Assembly (NCBI RefSeq): GCF_019925205.1
Contig: NC_083566.1
Span: 13,330,001-13,394,000, forward strand
DNA length: 64,000 bases
From: Metopolophium dirhodum
Lineage: Eukaryota > Arthropoda > Insecta > Hemiptera > Aphididae
Direction: 5' to 3'
Position numbers and translations under genes: made by a program. This document shows, one piece after another, positions 13,344 through 26,700 of this stretch. The notes beneath the pieces were generated by a model. It ran no database searches, was not told where the DNA came from, and saw only the letters and a list, made by a program, of their open reading frames with translations. Each line of letters opens with the position of its first letter. Within the stretch, counting starts at the first letter, position 1.

Positions 13344-13790
13344 TCAGGATAGGGCTGCTTGATTCTGCCTCTCACGTTCAAGAGCTTCCTTGCGACACAT
13401 TATATTTTCCACCATCCGAGTGAAAATCCAGAAATATTACTCCACGTCCATCCGGATCCTGTCACGATCTTCACCTCCGCACGAGGGCCGTGCAGAGAAA
13501 GCCCATGATGTCCTCAGGGTGTGGCTGTCTCCTGATGGAAGAGGCCAGTTCTTCTCTTTTGTGATCCCAGAACGGGCACAGGAAAATGGTGTGCTCAGCC
13601 GTCTCCTCGAGTCCTTCATCCAGGATAGTCTCAGGTCCCTCTTTCTGGACCATATTATGGATTATATTATGAGCCATATAGATACTTCTGAAAGCATCCA
13701 TGGCCAGTAAGTGCCTGTTGATGCGGTCCTGTGGGGAGCCGCGAGGGTGGGATGGTGAGATGTCTGCTGGCCAAGTAACCAAACAGAGGT
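13344..13790 (-). pseudogene. R1/LOA-type non-LTR retrotransposon ORF2 C-terminus (broken)
   Basis: Read on the minus strand, this holds the C-terminal end of a LINE ORF2 protein. One frame gives a segment with ETAEHTIFLCPFW and DHKREEL. That is the typical post-RNase-H zinc-knuckle region, where TAEH..C..W is conserved in R1/LOA/I-type elements. Reading then shifts frame to a piece with EDRDRIRMDVE, meets an in-frame TAA, and continues as FTRMVENIMCRKEALERE to a natural stop at 13344-13346. The arginine/glutamate-rich tail before the stop is also typical of R1-like ORF2. At least one frameshift and one stop make it dead. Sequence down to about 13255 may be its 3' UTR. The upstream reverse transcriptase domain is absent, so it is 5'-truncated or decayed. 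Confidence 0.8.
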
Positions 13791-13929
13791 AATCAAAAAA
13801 AAAACAAGAGAACGACACAAACGAATTATTTTGTTCGAGGAACCGGTGTGTTTAATGAGATGTGAGAACACGAAAAAAAAACAATAAAAAAAAACAAATA
13901 GTAAGCACACTATGTGTATCAGATTTCTA

Positions 13930-14180
13930 CAGTCGATGGTTGATGCAACTCCTCGGGCCGCAGGTTGACCGTGTCGTATCGGTCGTCGGAAAACTAGTGA
14001 TATTACAATCCGGTTCCCTCAACGGCCGGCCGACGGTTCACGGCGCGGGTGTCGCGCGCCGGCGTCGTCCATCGTCGATTGGCGGTTTGTTTGAGAAGCG
14101 TTGCGCGGCTTTCCGCGTAAACGGCTATTTGAATTCAAACAGCTATTACGCGGGACCGCGTCACTGTGACATATGGTAGC
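13930..14180. other. CpG-rich island, unassigned
   Basis: This is strongly CpG-rich for this genome (CGGCCGGCCGACGG, GGTGTCGCGCGCCGGCGTCG). The open frame at 13862-14179 (plus) has a basic, low-information translation with no recognised domain. It could be a gene promoter or 5' exon; a repeat origin is also possible. Confidence 0.4.
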
Positions 14181-17100
14181 TCACCGTGCGTGGTCACTGG
14201 TACCACCACCTTACTAAGTCAGGGATGATCCTTATAGTCCAAGCCGCTTTGATGCTGTCAACCCAGTGAATTAGCCAGTATTGAAAAAATTGAGTATATA
14301 GATTCATAATTATAGCCAATATAAAAAAATAATTCTTTTCGAATTGTATAATATGAAATTATAGTTTATTGCGTTGTATTAAAACACGCTTTGGAACCGG
14401 GAATTAAGCAATGTCTTGTTTAATTCCTTGGCACAATTTTTTTTTTAATTTTAAAGGTTACGCATTTAATGATAATTAATAGGGCTCGACGACCCACGTG
14501 ACAGCTGCAGTGGACACTTGTCTGCAAGCCCGGCAACCCACGGCCGAAGTGATGGAATGGACACTGCGGTGACCGTGGTCAAACCTAAACGCCACTCGTT
14601 GTGGAGCCGGACGAGGGGTTCCGTCCGGTGCATTCACTTTATGGAGAGGTTTTTACAACATTAACATTTTAGTTTTTATTGTATTTTTTGTTGTTATTAT
14701 GATGACGAAATATAATTTTATCATTATTATTATTATTACAATAATTGTCATAGTTTATAAGTCAAATTTGCTTAAAATGTTTATATTTTTCTCTTGTAAG
14801 TTGTAGGTTCTATTTTAGAATATGATTTAGTCATTTGGAATCCTTGTCTGTTTCGCGTCAATCTTGTTCAGTGGCGCTCAGTCAGCTTATATTGTTATTA
14901 ATACTAATTAGTTATGCATATTATTCTATAATAATATAAGCTAATAAATATAATATTATGTTGTATGTACATTGTACTGTTATACCAAGCCTACTATAGG
15001 GTGTAATATATATTAATAATAAAAATAAAATAACTGTAGGTTCAATACGAGTGTACCCAATATTAATAATAATCGGGCATTGTTACAGAATTAGATGGAA
15101 CTCGCGAAATAGTATCCTGTGTGATCCATTATACATAAAACACTAATTATTTCAAAAACTTTTGACTTTTTTGCAAATATTTTTTTACATAATTTTAAGT
15201 TGTTAAAAAATAATATTTAATTTAACGAATTTCTCAGCTTAAGTCCAATGGCATTTTTTATGCTGTTTTTAAATAATTAACTAAATTAATTCATGCTTGC
15301 CAATTTATTTTCATCGTCAGGCCACTTTTTCTTCATTATAATAAACACATGTATGGTGAATGATTGGGGTTGAAGGTTTATATATTAATTATTTTAATGA
15401 ATTAAAGAAATTGCAAGTTGGAAATAGCTTTTGTCATATTTTGCATACCATTATACCAATAATATACTTTACCTCCATGGCTCCATAAACATATTATATC
15501 AAATGCGTCATGGTTTTTATAGTATATTTAACTTTTATGCATCCGTTGTCGGAGCGTTTGTAAATTTATTGGCGGGTCCATAATTAATAATATGTGGAAA
15601 ATAATAGGGGTGCCAAAAGTACACCCGGCCATATACCAAATAACGTGTCTGGGCAAGTGTTTCGAATGTATCGTATAGAAAGAGAAAATTATTTTTCCGG
15701 GTTATTATACAAAATATAAGTCCAAATATTATAATCCCCGTGGTCGGGCACGTGAAGTTTGACGGAGATACTGTTTATGAAGTCAACGGGTATAATCTTA
15801 AATGATATTGATATACTGACTACTGGTGCGTGAAGTGTGAGCGCTAACGTCGATAAGAATAATAATAAGAAAAAATTTCAACGACAACGTCGATAGAAAA
15901 GTAGGCGTATAGGTTAGCGGTGTGCGAAACAAATAAAAACTGTCTGTGCCAACTATAACATCAATATAATATTATAAATATAATATACACTCACAACTCA
16001 CGTCATAGTTACATCTCTCGAGAGTAGGAAATGGAGATGGCTGAGATGAGAACGGTATATATTACCGTCCGTTTAACGTCAAAGGATTTTTCCATCGGAC
16101 GGTTAGAACTTAAAACCCAAAGCACACATCGCCGTGGGGGTCGACTTAAGGTATACTGAGGTAGGTATGTAATAAAATAATATCTGAATAATGTGCAACT
16201 TTTATACAAGTATATAACTGCCGGAAACTCGGAACACCCCGAGCAACAGCTAGTCAGAGCTGTTGAACCGTTGAAACAGGCGGAGTGAGTGGCGACGACA
16301 AACAAACGCCCTGTATAATAATAATAAAAAAATATATTTATAATATATTATTTGACACGGATGAGTTGTCGAGATTTGTGGTCTTTGGTGAACACAAACA
16401 GACAGCAGCTCTTCAACGTGTCGGACACAGGTGAAAAAAAAAATAAACTGAAAAATAGAAAACCGACCTCCGTGAATAGAATAATTGTAACGTGCGTGCT
16501 CAAAATGGACTTATCGAGAAGTTGCTGCACAGACGGATAGAAAGTATTATGTGGCTGGTTGATGCGGGGTGGCATCCCCGCTAGCCATTTTATCAGAAAG
16601 TCTGTCGTTAAAATCCGTTCACGTAAAAGCAGCGAACACGTGCGCCCCTCGCCGACTTGGTCGCGTATTATTTCTTTTAAAAACTTGTTCGACATTCAAT
16701 TTTGATACGGCCGACGACGCCGCCGTAGAGTGGTGCGAGAAAATTATCCTTCATCCCTGTAAATATATAATATGTATATATATATATTTGTTACTACCCC
16801 TTATGCCTATACACTTCCACCGACGTTCAAGTCAACGTCTCATTTCTTCCCATCCCTCCCTACCCCACCGCCGTTGCACAACTGTCGGAAGCGCCCAAGG
16901 TATTGCTCGTATACATTTATATAAAATATATAAAGTCGCAGTTTTTCCCTACACATATATACATCATATACAGCTATATATTATATTGAACACGTCTCGA
17001 ATCGAGGTCCGTCCGGGACCATACGTGACTTGAAAGATATAGCCGCATCGTTCTTATTCCTTCCACCCTAGCTGATACCCAAGATATACATTCATATATA

Positions 17101-17200
17101 ATATATATTATATTGTACATAATATAAATATAATTACGCCACAAGCATCTTCCATGCTTACAATAAATAGGTAGGTGCCCACCATACGAAAATCGTCACT
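14181..17200. other. Non-coding stretch with patchy GC-rich segments
   Basis: GC-rich patches lie at 14480-14640 (contains GTGACAGCTGCAGTGGACAC) and 16560-16740 (contains CGACGACGCCGCCGTAG). Open frames around the second patch (16348-16695 minus, 16569-17033 plus) overlap on opposite strands and match nothing I recognise. The rest is AT-rich with TA-type microsatellites at 16770-16790 and 17095-17120. Confidence 0.45.
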
Positions 17201-17209
17201 ATCACTGAA

Positions 17210-17760
17210 ATTTTCAACTTATTTTGTACCTAGTTAAAAATGTATAAAAGTGTACGCATAAAGTCTAATGCAAAGTATATGAAACTCAAAAATCTTAAAA
17301 ATCTGTAAGCTCAATCTTTTTTTAATAAACAATTGAAGTTTGCATTCAGATTAAATTGGATAATTAAAGACAAATTGAAGATTTTGGTCATTTTGTTGTA
17401 ATTTAAAAATATTCGTGGGAAATTTAAATTATTGTACATGGATTATTATATTTTACTAGGTATACGCAATGACTTATTTTTATAACATTTAAATTACCTT
17501 TTCGAATTTTGGTGGCCGATTTATACTGTATTACTAATAGTAAAATAAATTAGTGTAGAAGCAATATAAATATATGTTTAAATATATTTAATGATGTAGG
17601 CTGACTGTCTGCTCTCAGAATAGGTTTTTGTAAGCTATGATTTCTCATGGAATTCAAATTTAACACATCCATTGATCCATTACAGCAGTGACCTACTCAA
17701 TAATGAGGTACATTGAGTACTTGACTTCTACTGTACAGCATCGTGGTTTTCTACTTACCC
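17210..17760 (+). repeat. Decayed GATTCTGAGCG-family copy with tail
   Basis: The right end has GTAGGCTGACTGTC, CTCAGAATAG, GGAATTCAAATTTAACAC, ATCCATT and CTACTGTACAGCA in the same order as the intact tails (compare 32485-32610). The body to the left shares AGTTAAAAATGTATAAAA with the family but is heavily diverged. Confidence 0.7.
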
Positions 17761-20078
17761 TATTTTTTATAACAATATTTTCAAGAGGTAGGGGATAATT
17801 ATCCAGATTCTAGGGGGTTTCCGTTTTCCGCCAAAGTTAGTTATCGATTGTGTTGTCACGGACGTTGACGAAAGCTACAGTCAGTCGATACTGCGACAAC
17901 ATTAGCGAAAAATTATTTATTTATTTTTAAATTAATTATTTTACTGTGTTCATTGCTTTTTCTTGCATAATGTTTGAATATATTGAAGTGATATCAAGTA
18001 ACCGTTTGCATATTATGCTAATTTACAAAAATTTTACATTTACTCGTGCGTACCTACTATCTCAAAATGATATTACACGGTGGAGGTACTACAAAAAAAA
18101 GTCTCCTTTTCATATAGTAAAACTTATAATTAACAATATGTTAAAATTGTTGTAGGTACTTTTTATGTAATTTTATTTTATGATTTAATGTATTTCGACG
18201 TTAAACTTGGGATCTTGATATCACGTCTATACGAGGTGAGGTGAGGTACGTATGTCGTATACCGTATAATTAGATGGATATATGTTCAGAGGTTCTCAAA
18301 AACTATCTAAAATAATATATTAATTTTTTTTGGCTGAACTCGGCATATAACCTTTGGCGAAAAACGGTCATGGTGATATTAATACGGTCAAGGGTCACTT
18401 TGGTAGAAAACAGTTATGCCCAATTATCTCACACCTACATAATATAAATGTCGTATATTTCTATAGACCACGACGAAAATTAAAATATCGAAATATTAAG
18501 ATAATGTAAGCTTCCAGATGGCTTCCATCAGCACATTTCTATGATGTAATAACTGTGGCAATAATAAGAAATTTAAGATCCAGAAGATATTCAAAACATT
18601 AACAGCGGTTGTATCATTTTCTTTATGGAAATATTTATACCTTTGACAGCTTGACCTTCAAATATTTCTATCCTTGTGGCTGTTTCTTATCGTTTTCATA
18701 ATGTCTAAACCGTGGTGGGAAAATCCATAAAAGTCTTTATAAAACAAAATAATAAAAAATAAAATATTTAAAATCTATGACAAATACATTTCAAATATTA
18801 AACCTTTCAAATATGAACAATATAGTAAGTATATAAGAAATACATTTTTTTTAAATAATATTCTACAAAAAAAAATGGGCGTTTTTAGCCCTGACGTGTA
18901 AATAAGTCTTTTATTTTTATTTTTGAGACTTATGTTAAGTTCTGTTTAGTAATGGCTTTGCTTTTTTTAAATTTTATATTCATTATAGTATTTAATTTAA
19001 ATTACAATATAGTACAAATATTTATTAATTATAACATCGACTGTTTTTGATTGGGCTAACCTAACCTAACCATATAGCCACATACACATGCGGTAGTGAT
19101 TAATTTTATATAATATATATGCAGGTAGTTACGTCTAATAATATTGACCAGACAATTAAATTAATATACTTCTACAATCCTGCATCCCAAAAAAAGTTTA
19201 ATAAATTAATCATACTAAAATATAATTATAGAGAATTAAAGATTAAATATATGTATACATAATATGTTATTATTTATGAAAGAGCATTTTTATTTTGTAC
19301 CTAACCTAAAATAATTCAAATAGTTTGATTAAAAAGTTTTTCTAAAATCAAAGATTTAAACTCGAAGACGATGACGACGTAAAGATAAAAAATAAAACTC
19401 TGCTTTTAGTCGTCGTGTAAAACGTTCTTGAGGAAAAAAAATAAAAAATAAAAGTGTTCATATACATTTGGTGAATAATACAGATAATGATTTCAAGTCT
19501 TATCTTTATGTGAAATTTAACTGCTGACGTTCATTAAGAAATGTGTACATATTTTTTTTTATTGATCCAAGTTACAGCTGTTCAAGTATCTAAGTTTCTG
19601 CTGTGCAGCAAAGGCCATTAGTTATATTATATTTACAGTTTGTTGACTTACATACTATTTAAATTTTCTTTACATTATATTTGAGATCAATTTTTTTTTA
19701 TAATTTAAATAAAGTTAAAAATTAGCTTGATTTAGTCAATTTATTAGGCCTAGGTTTTGTTGGTTATAAGGCCCAAGTGCCCAAGTGGGATATCCTATGT
19801 TCCATCCGATCTGGAGCGTATTTTAAACAGTCTTTTTTTTTCAAGTTAATCAGACCTGAAAAATAAAAGGAATAAAAAATAAAATGCCTAATTTCATCTA
19901 AGAATCTAGAGATTGTGTTCATATTTCTGTTCCCTACATAATATTATTAAATATTTTTTAAAAAAAAAATGCTTGACAATTTTTTTACGTAATTTTCACA
20001 GTTTTTGTATTATAATTTATAAGTAGGTACATATCTAAATTCTAATAATAAGTATTTTAATAATCCTATAATCATTTT
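17761..20078. other. Non-coding AT-rich stretch
   Basis: No gene is recognised. A three-unit CTAACCTAACCTAACC run at about 19056-19070 resembles the insect telomere repeat but is too short to mean anything. Many A/T runs are present. Confidence 0.5.
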
Positions 20079-21528
20079 AGATTCTGAGCGAAGCGATGAA
20101 TGTATTGATTTTATAATGATGTGTGTTTTTTTTTTTAATTTTTTTATTTTTGTGTCTGTCATCACCTTTTAGAACACTCAAAATGCTTGGATTTTCTTAA
20201 ACAGTAACTTTTCTGATAGGAAAGTGAATCTAATTTAACCTAATCTCTGGGGGGTCAAAAGTAACAATTTCCGAGTAGCTTTCAAAAGCGACGTGAAAAA
20301 CAAAAGAAAAATTAAGGAAAAACGGGAAATTTTACGCAAAATCTGTTTACGAGAAAATCGATTTTGGTTTTTGGTGCAACTCTAAAACAAATGACCGTAG
20401 GTACATGCACTTTTTGACTGAATGTTTATATTAGCATTTTCTATACACCATAACATTTTCCAAATATTTTGACTTATTTTGAGCTGTTTACGGACATTTT
20501 CAGTTTCCATTTTTTTTTCTATAAATATCAATAAAATTTTATCTGTTGGGTAAAAAAGCTTGAAAATTTAATAGAAGGCTCCTAGGTTATTCTTTCACAG
20601 GCAGATGAAAAAAATTAAAAATCCTTAGTCACAGTTTTTATTTATAAGCATTTAAAGTTCAAATCTTAACAAAATACTGAAAAATCACAAAAATTAGCAA
20701 ATTATTTTGAATTGAGAATTCATAAAAATTTTTCTTTTTAAATCTAAGATTTGAAAATGTAATACAAGATTATCCATAAGTTTGCCTACCTTTATCAAAA
20801 AAAAAAAAAAATGTCTACAAGAAAGTCAAATTAAATTTTTATGAGCGTTTGAAATTCATATTTTTACAACATTTGATAATCACTCGATATCTCATGTAAC
20901 GATTTTCTTATTTTGTTGTGATTAAAAAACGTATGACTGTAGATACTTGAAAATTTTACTGAATATTTGTATTAGCATTTTCTACACACGATAAAATTTT
21001 GAAAATAATTTGCCTCTTTTTGAGCAGTTTACGGACATTGTCAGTTTTCAATTTTTTTAGTTTTTTTTTCTATAAATATCAATAAAATTTTATTTGTTGG
21101 GTAAAAAAGCGTGAAAATTTAATGCAAGGCTCCTGATATATCGTTCTAATAGCAGTTGAAAAATATTAATAATACATAGGCACAATTTTTTTTTTATAAG
21201 CATTTAAAGTTTACATTTTGACAACATTTTATCATATTTATAATTTATTAATTATTTTGTAGTTAAAAATGTATAAAATGTTCAACTTTTTTAGCTAAGG
21301 ATTAAAAATTGAAAACAAGGCTCCACGTAAATAGGTTATATATAAATTACTTTATTCACAATAATATCATCAAAATATACTTGGTAATATCATAGGCTGA
21401 CCGTCTTCGCTCAGAATCGTTTTTCTTATACAATGATATTATATCATTGAATTCAAATTTAACACCATCCATTAAAGTGATCCACTTGCAACCTACTGTA
21501 CAGCAGAGCGACATCCATTTACCCATTT
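20079..21528 (+). mobile_element. GATTCTGAGCG-family element, near-full copy
   Basis: It starts AGATTCTGAGCGAAGCGATG and ends near CAGAGCGACATCCATTTACCC. An inverted copy of the head motif (CTTCGCTCAGAATC, about 21406-21419) lies about 110 bp before the right end. It is followed by a conserved tail with the near-palindrome AATGATATTATATCATT and CTACTGTACAGCAGAGCG. The body holds two diverged tandem units of about 540 bp, each with a GTTTACGGACATT..TCAGTTT block (about 20487 and 21029). No open frame of note, so it is non-autonomous. The transposon class is not established. Confidence 0.85.
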
Positions 21529-23371
21529 TATGTATATTGTAAATTATATAAATATATAATAATAAAAATACTTAATAGTTAAATGGAATGTTGTCTGTTG
21601 ATACGTATTTATTCAAATAATATTAATAGTACTTATACAATTTACTTTACTAGCATTAATATTTTATCAATATACATAACATAATAATATTATGTTCAAT
21701 TTAAAACTAGAGTATTCCCAATAAGAAATAAAATACCTATTATAATATAAAATTACGAATATGTATGTATTGGAAATATATATTAGAAATAATTTAATAA
21801 ATAGTTTAGTTTTATTACAAACATAATATACAATATACATTCATATCATAATATTATAAGATATTGAAAATTGTATTAGATTTGTCACGAGGGCCTTGTC
21901 ATTGTTGCGTTGCAATTTGAATTTACTCTAGTCTACTGCCAATATTATACTTACTATATTATTATACGATATATTATTGACATTTCCATTATTTATGAAA
22001 CTTGTGTTATAGTATCTTTCAAAATGACGGAATAAAATTTCTTGTTAAGAAATGTTGTAATTGTAGCTAGCTGTAGCTGCTGAACGTTAAGGAAAATGTA
22101 AATAATATACTTCATGTTTGTTAATCTATACTTAAATTTTATTATAGTGAATCGTACAACAAAATGTTAAAAAGAATAATGTTCCTCCTGTTTTATTCAT
22201 TTTTTTTCTGCTGTTTTGCATTTCATTTCTAAATATAGAATAATACAACCGATACAATTGTAGGTGCGCTGAACATGCTTAATAAGCAAAGCTGCGACCC
22301 AATTGGTTCAATGGTTTAAAACCGTTTACCGATTTTTCCCGAAAACCGTTAAGGGGATTCACATTTACACCGTGTCGTGTTTTTAATGATCATGTGCCTT
22401 CGTGCTGTGCGTATTTTTAATCTGTATACTAAAATGCAATCCAATGATATGAATATACTATTTTTTTTTACAAGTTATAAAACATTTCATATTAATTAAA
22501 ATAGTGGTCGGGGGGGGGGGGGGGGGGGGGATAGCTCCTACCAGCACCTCACTGCTGGCGCCCATGGATATGGATTTTATATGTATATAATAGTTTATAT
22601 GATATAATAATATATATATATATATTAGGTATTATTTATTATTTAAGTAATTTTTTAGTTCAGTATAGGTTGACAAATATAGTAATAATAATGTATAATA
22701 TATAGTGTATTATACTATAAGTTAATACCGACGCATAACGGACCAACATAAATTTCGTAGTATAAATAGTATAAATGTATATACCTAGTTAAAAAGGTAG
22801 GAGGTGCAATGAGTTGACAGAAAGGAATGGGGTCAGAAGTCAGACATTCTGACTTAGAATCACGAATTATCTTATTGGATTGTATACTCATTTCTCATAT
22901 TATTTGCATGTATACAAAATCAATACACATAATCTTACCACTAAGTAGGTACCAATATGGCAATATCTATTCTTAAATATGCCATTATTATTCAGTGTAT
23001 TAATAAATGCATAATTTAAGCATCACGATGTGTTAGGCGTGCTAGAAAAATCAACCTGCAGTAATAGCTAAGTATTATTCACATTTCACTAGGACCAGAG
23101 ATGTAAAAAAAAGGATCAGAGACGTATATAATATTATTATGGTGAATTTTTTTACTACACTGTGATGTATAGGTTAATATAATATATAATATATAAAAAT
23201 ATTATTAATAGGTAATAATTAAAATATGCAACACATTACACCATTCACACCATACTACTATAATAGGCATAAAGATTATTATGATTATTATTTACTGCCT
23301 GATTAGATAGGTTAGATATAAATACCACGGTACCATAATAGTTTTGTGGTATTGGTATCTGCACCCCTAAA
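21529..23371. other. Non-coding stretch with a 21-G run
   Basis: No gene is recognised. A run of 21 G at 22510-22530 follows AGTGGTC and precedes a CTGGCGCCCATGG word, a combination typical of decayed hAT-like ends here. TA-rich microsatellite lies at 22595-22630. Confidence 0.5.
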
Positions 23372-23727
23372 TCAGGCTGCCGCCTCCCGCAAGTACATTA
23401 GCCGTTGGGTATTTAGGTCCATACTTAGTTTTGGGTGCAACTCCCTAGTCCCAAAAATGACTTTCTTTTTTTCGCCTAAAAATAATTGCATTATTTCCTC
23501 CCATGGTTTCACGTTCAACATTTTGAGAAACATTGTCTCAAAATTAGTTAGTACATTTACTATAATATCTATTGTGATTATGTTCTCCGACTGCTGGAGT
23601 AAATGCATTACTTTTATCTGAGCATAATTTTTCATGAAATGTTTTTGTTACAATTCTCCAGCGAATAGAGACGTAGAGTTGTCTTTTTTGTTAGCCGATC
23701 CGAAATTGTACTTAAAATTTTAATAAA
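23372..23727 (-). pseudogene. Unidentified decayed coding segment
   Basis: On the minus strand about 118 codons read as ordinary protein with one in-frame TAA. From about 23725 the frame includes YNFGSANKKDNSTSLFAGEL, then the TAA, then QKHFMKNYAQIK, an amphipathic central part (NIITIDIIVNVLTNFETMF), and ends RELHPKLSMDLNTQRLMYLR-EAAA. The composition is balanced rather than low-complexity, and the reading continues smoothly across the stop, so I read it as a recently broken exon or transposon protein. I do not recognise the family. The TAGCTTG-free context gives no clue to splicing. It could also be a chance frame, but the length and composition argue against that. Confidence 0.45.
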
Positions 23728-26700
23728 GAACCATAGTATGTCCACATCTTTTATTATAGTAATCCTCTTTAGTATAATAATCACAATTTATCACAATGAA
23801 ACAATGCAATGGCGTACTATTAGGCACGGAAGAGAACGATTTACTAATATTAATATAACTTGAACGTATTATTTGTTATTTCATATATATAGCAGTTAAT
23901 ACAGCTTATGTCTTATATAAACAAATTTATAAATAATAATACAGTTATACATATATAATAATTACACTGTCCGTTAAAAGATTTAGATTTCTGTAAACAC
24001 TCCTATATCGGATTTATACACAGAAAATATTGTCACAATCCTCACACACATTATAACATTATATTATGATTTATGAAACAAAATCATTTTCAAACACATT
24101 TTGAATGTAGGAACGGATTATAACTCTGAAAGCTGTATCTTCTTTAGCTTGATATCTATGAAATTCTTCATTGTTGTCTTTACTCTTTGAGAAACATAAT
24201 AAATAATTATTTTTTGGGTTAGCTAGCTTACAACAGCTGTTGGTTACCAACTTGGACTTTGTAATTTGTTGATGTAAATTTGAAGTATTTTGATTTCAAT
24301 TTCATAACAAATATATTTAAATTCTGATTTTCGGAATGCTTAAATATACGAAAAGACCATATTTTCTAGTAATTGGAATTTTTTTTTCTACTTAAGAATT
24401 GTTTTGTGATAATACAAACTACGCTGTTTTCAAATGAAACCCCTCTTTTTATTGTGAATTATTTAGTGGATAATTTTTTTTTTCAAATTTCGATGTGCCT
24501 AATTTAAAATTTGAACGAGTAGTATTTCATTTATTAAAATGTTTATAATTAGAACTTAAGGCCCTAAAAATTGTTTAAAAAAATATAAAATAGATTATGT
24601 AATATTGAATCTAGTGTTTATTATACATGGACCATTTTTGAAAATTATAAACGTTGATGGATTAATAATAATTACTAAAAATTCCAAGTCACCATAGTCC
24701 ACATATCTTTCAAACTCATTATCATGGACCCATTATACTTAGTCTACTAAGTTAAATAACACAAAATATATACACATTAAAATGTTGATTTTGATGAGTC
24801 AAAATGTCCACTAAATAGTTCATATAGTAGAAATGAAGAGTTTTCAATTTTCATTTTAAAAACTGAAGTTTGTACCTTACTCATTAATTTGTACAAAAAA
24901 TCGGAAAGATTTGAAAATATGACCCAAAGTACCCATAAGCATTCCGTTTGATGTTTGTCTGGACAACGGAACATGATGATTAAAATCAATATTGCAGATA
25001 TTTGCAGTCTAGTGTTTAAAAAACAAAATGTCGTAGGAATTTTAACCTACAGTATAACATAATTAAGTAGGTATTTAATGGCTAATACATAATTTAAAAT
25101 TAGAGAAATTTGTTTACCTGTATTTATCTGTGTATAATGTATTATGTGTATATAATGGCTTTTCTACTCTACTTTAATGTTTTTGTTTAAATAACATAAA
25201 ACCGTCCATATGGATGTCAGTGTACCTCGAGAGCAGCTAGGAAGCCCCACATTAATTATAATGTGTGGGGAAGGGGTGATTAAATATATGTGTACCCTAG
25301 AACGGTTAAAGAAAACACTTAAGCGTATGCATTAATGACACGAAACGAGCCATTACATAGTAACTAACATTTATTGCAAGGAATTATAATTATAAATGAT
25401 TATTTATTTTATTTCATACAAGTTTTGTAACAAGAATACATTATTACACCTGATGAATAGTTTCATCCATATGTAACAGCTATAGCCGTATGTACGATTT
25501 ATATTAATTGAGAATAATATGACAGTGTACATATACATTTTTTATTTTATTAAAGAGAAATATTTACGGTGTTTACAATATTTAAAGGAACAATTGTGTA
25601 TGAGTCTTGATTTACGTCGATGAAGAGATGAAGGAGGTGCCAATTATCTACATGTTATAATCTCGTATGAGCATAAAATAAACGCAAATATAATATAAAT
25701 AAAATGTCACTGATGGGCAATAATAATAAACTTACATTCGAGGAAAATTTTTTGTAGGTAAATGCAGGTTTTACATAATTATGGGAGTATTTTTAATAGT
25801 TGAATTTGTCCATGATAAATTACACGGAAGTTAAAATGTAATAATAATAATAGCCATAACATTAATTGGTTAATACAAAATTAAATTTCCTGTCGTGTGA
25901 TGTATCTAATTAATATTGTTTAGTGAATACTAAAATCTATTCGAACATTCCCACACTGATAATTTTGGCCACCTACCCGATATGATTTAAAATAATAAAA
26001 AAGAACGCGAATGCATTATAGGTGAAAAACTTTACAAGCAGTTTCTCTTCTTTCACTATATTATAATAATATAGGTACGTACTGCGTAACGCACCCGCAG
26101 GTATTAGCATTTCTCTCCCATATGTACCGGTCGTTGGATATTTGTTGCTAATTCAATACTGCGTATGGGCTGTTTTCCGTATATATTTATTATACACGCT
26201 GCTGAGAGAAAAATGGAGATTGATCGACACGATATTCTGTATTGGACGTTGCAATCCAACTGTTATTTTTCGATACCAGAGAGTCTCTTCGGAAGAAAAA
26301 AAGGTACGAAACCCATTATAAAAATTTCATTTTACATCACCCAAAATGCGGGGGTGGTAGCATTTTTTTTTACAACGGTTGCTCAGTCAAGTCGGTTAAC
26401 ACCCAAATCGCTTGACAAAAAAAAAAAAAAATAATAATAGAAATAAAACACCCTCGAAAATGTATTTTCCTTGTTGGGTGGGCAATTTTATATACGTGTC
26501 AAAGACTAAGTCACATGTTTCAATGCGCGTATATAAAGAAAAAAAGTACGTGTAACGACATCGGTTGATATTTCTTTTGATGACTAAGGAGAAGCGATCA
26601 TTAAAGTTACGTCTCCGATTTCAGACGTTATATAGGTACCTACACAAGTATATTTTAGTTTTTTTTTGTATTAAATCAGGACACAGTATATTGTTCATTA

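Noticed and set aside
16348..17033. Opposing open frames of 115 and 154 codons as genes
   Set aside because: They overlap on opposite strands in a CpG-rich patch, contain low-complexity tracts and match no known domain.
19056..19070. Insect telomere repeat (CCTAA)n
   Set aside because: Only about three units, inside ordinary AT-rich DNA; chance is sufficient.
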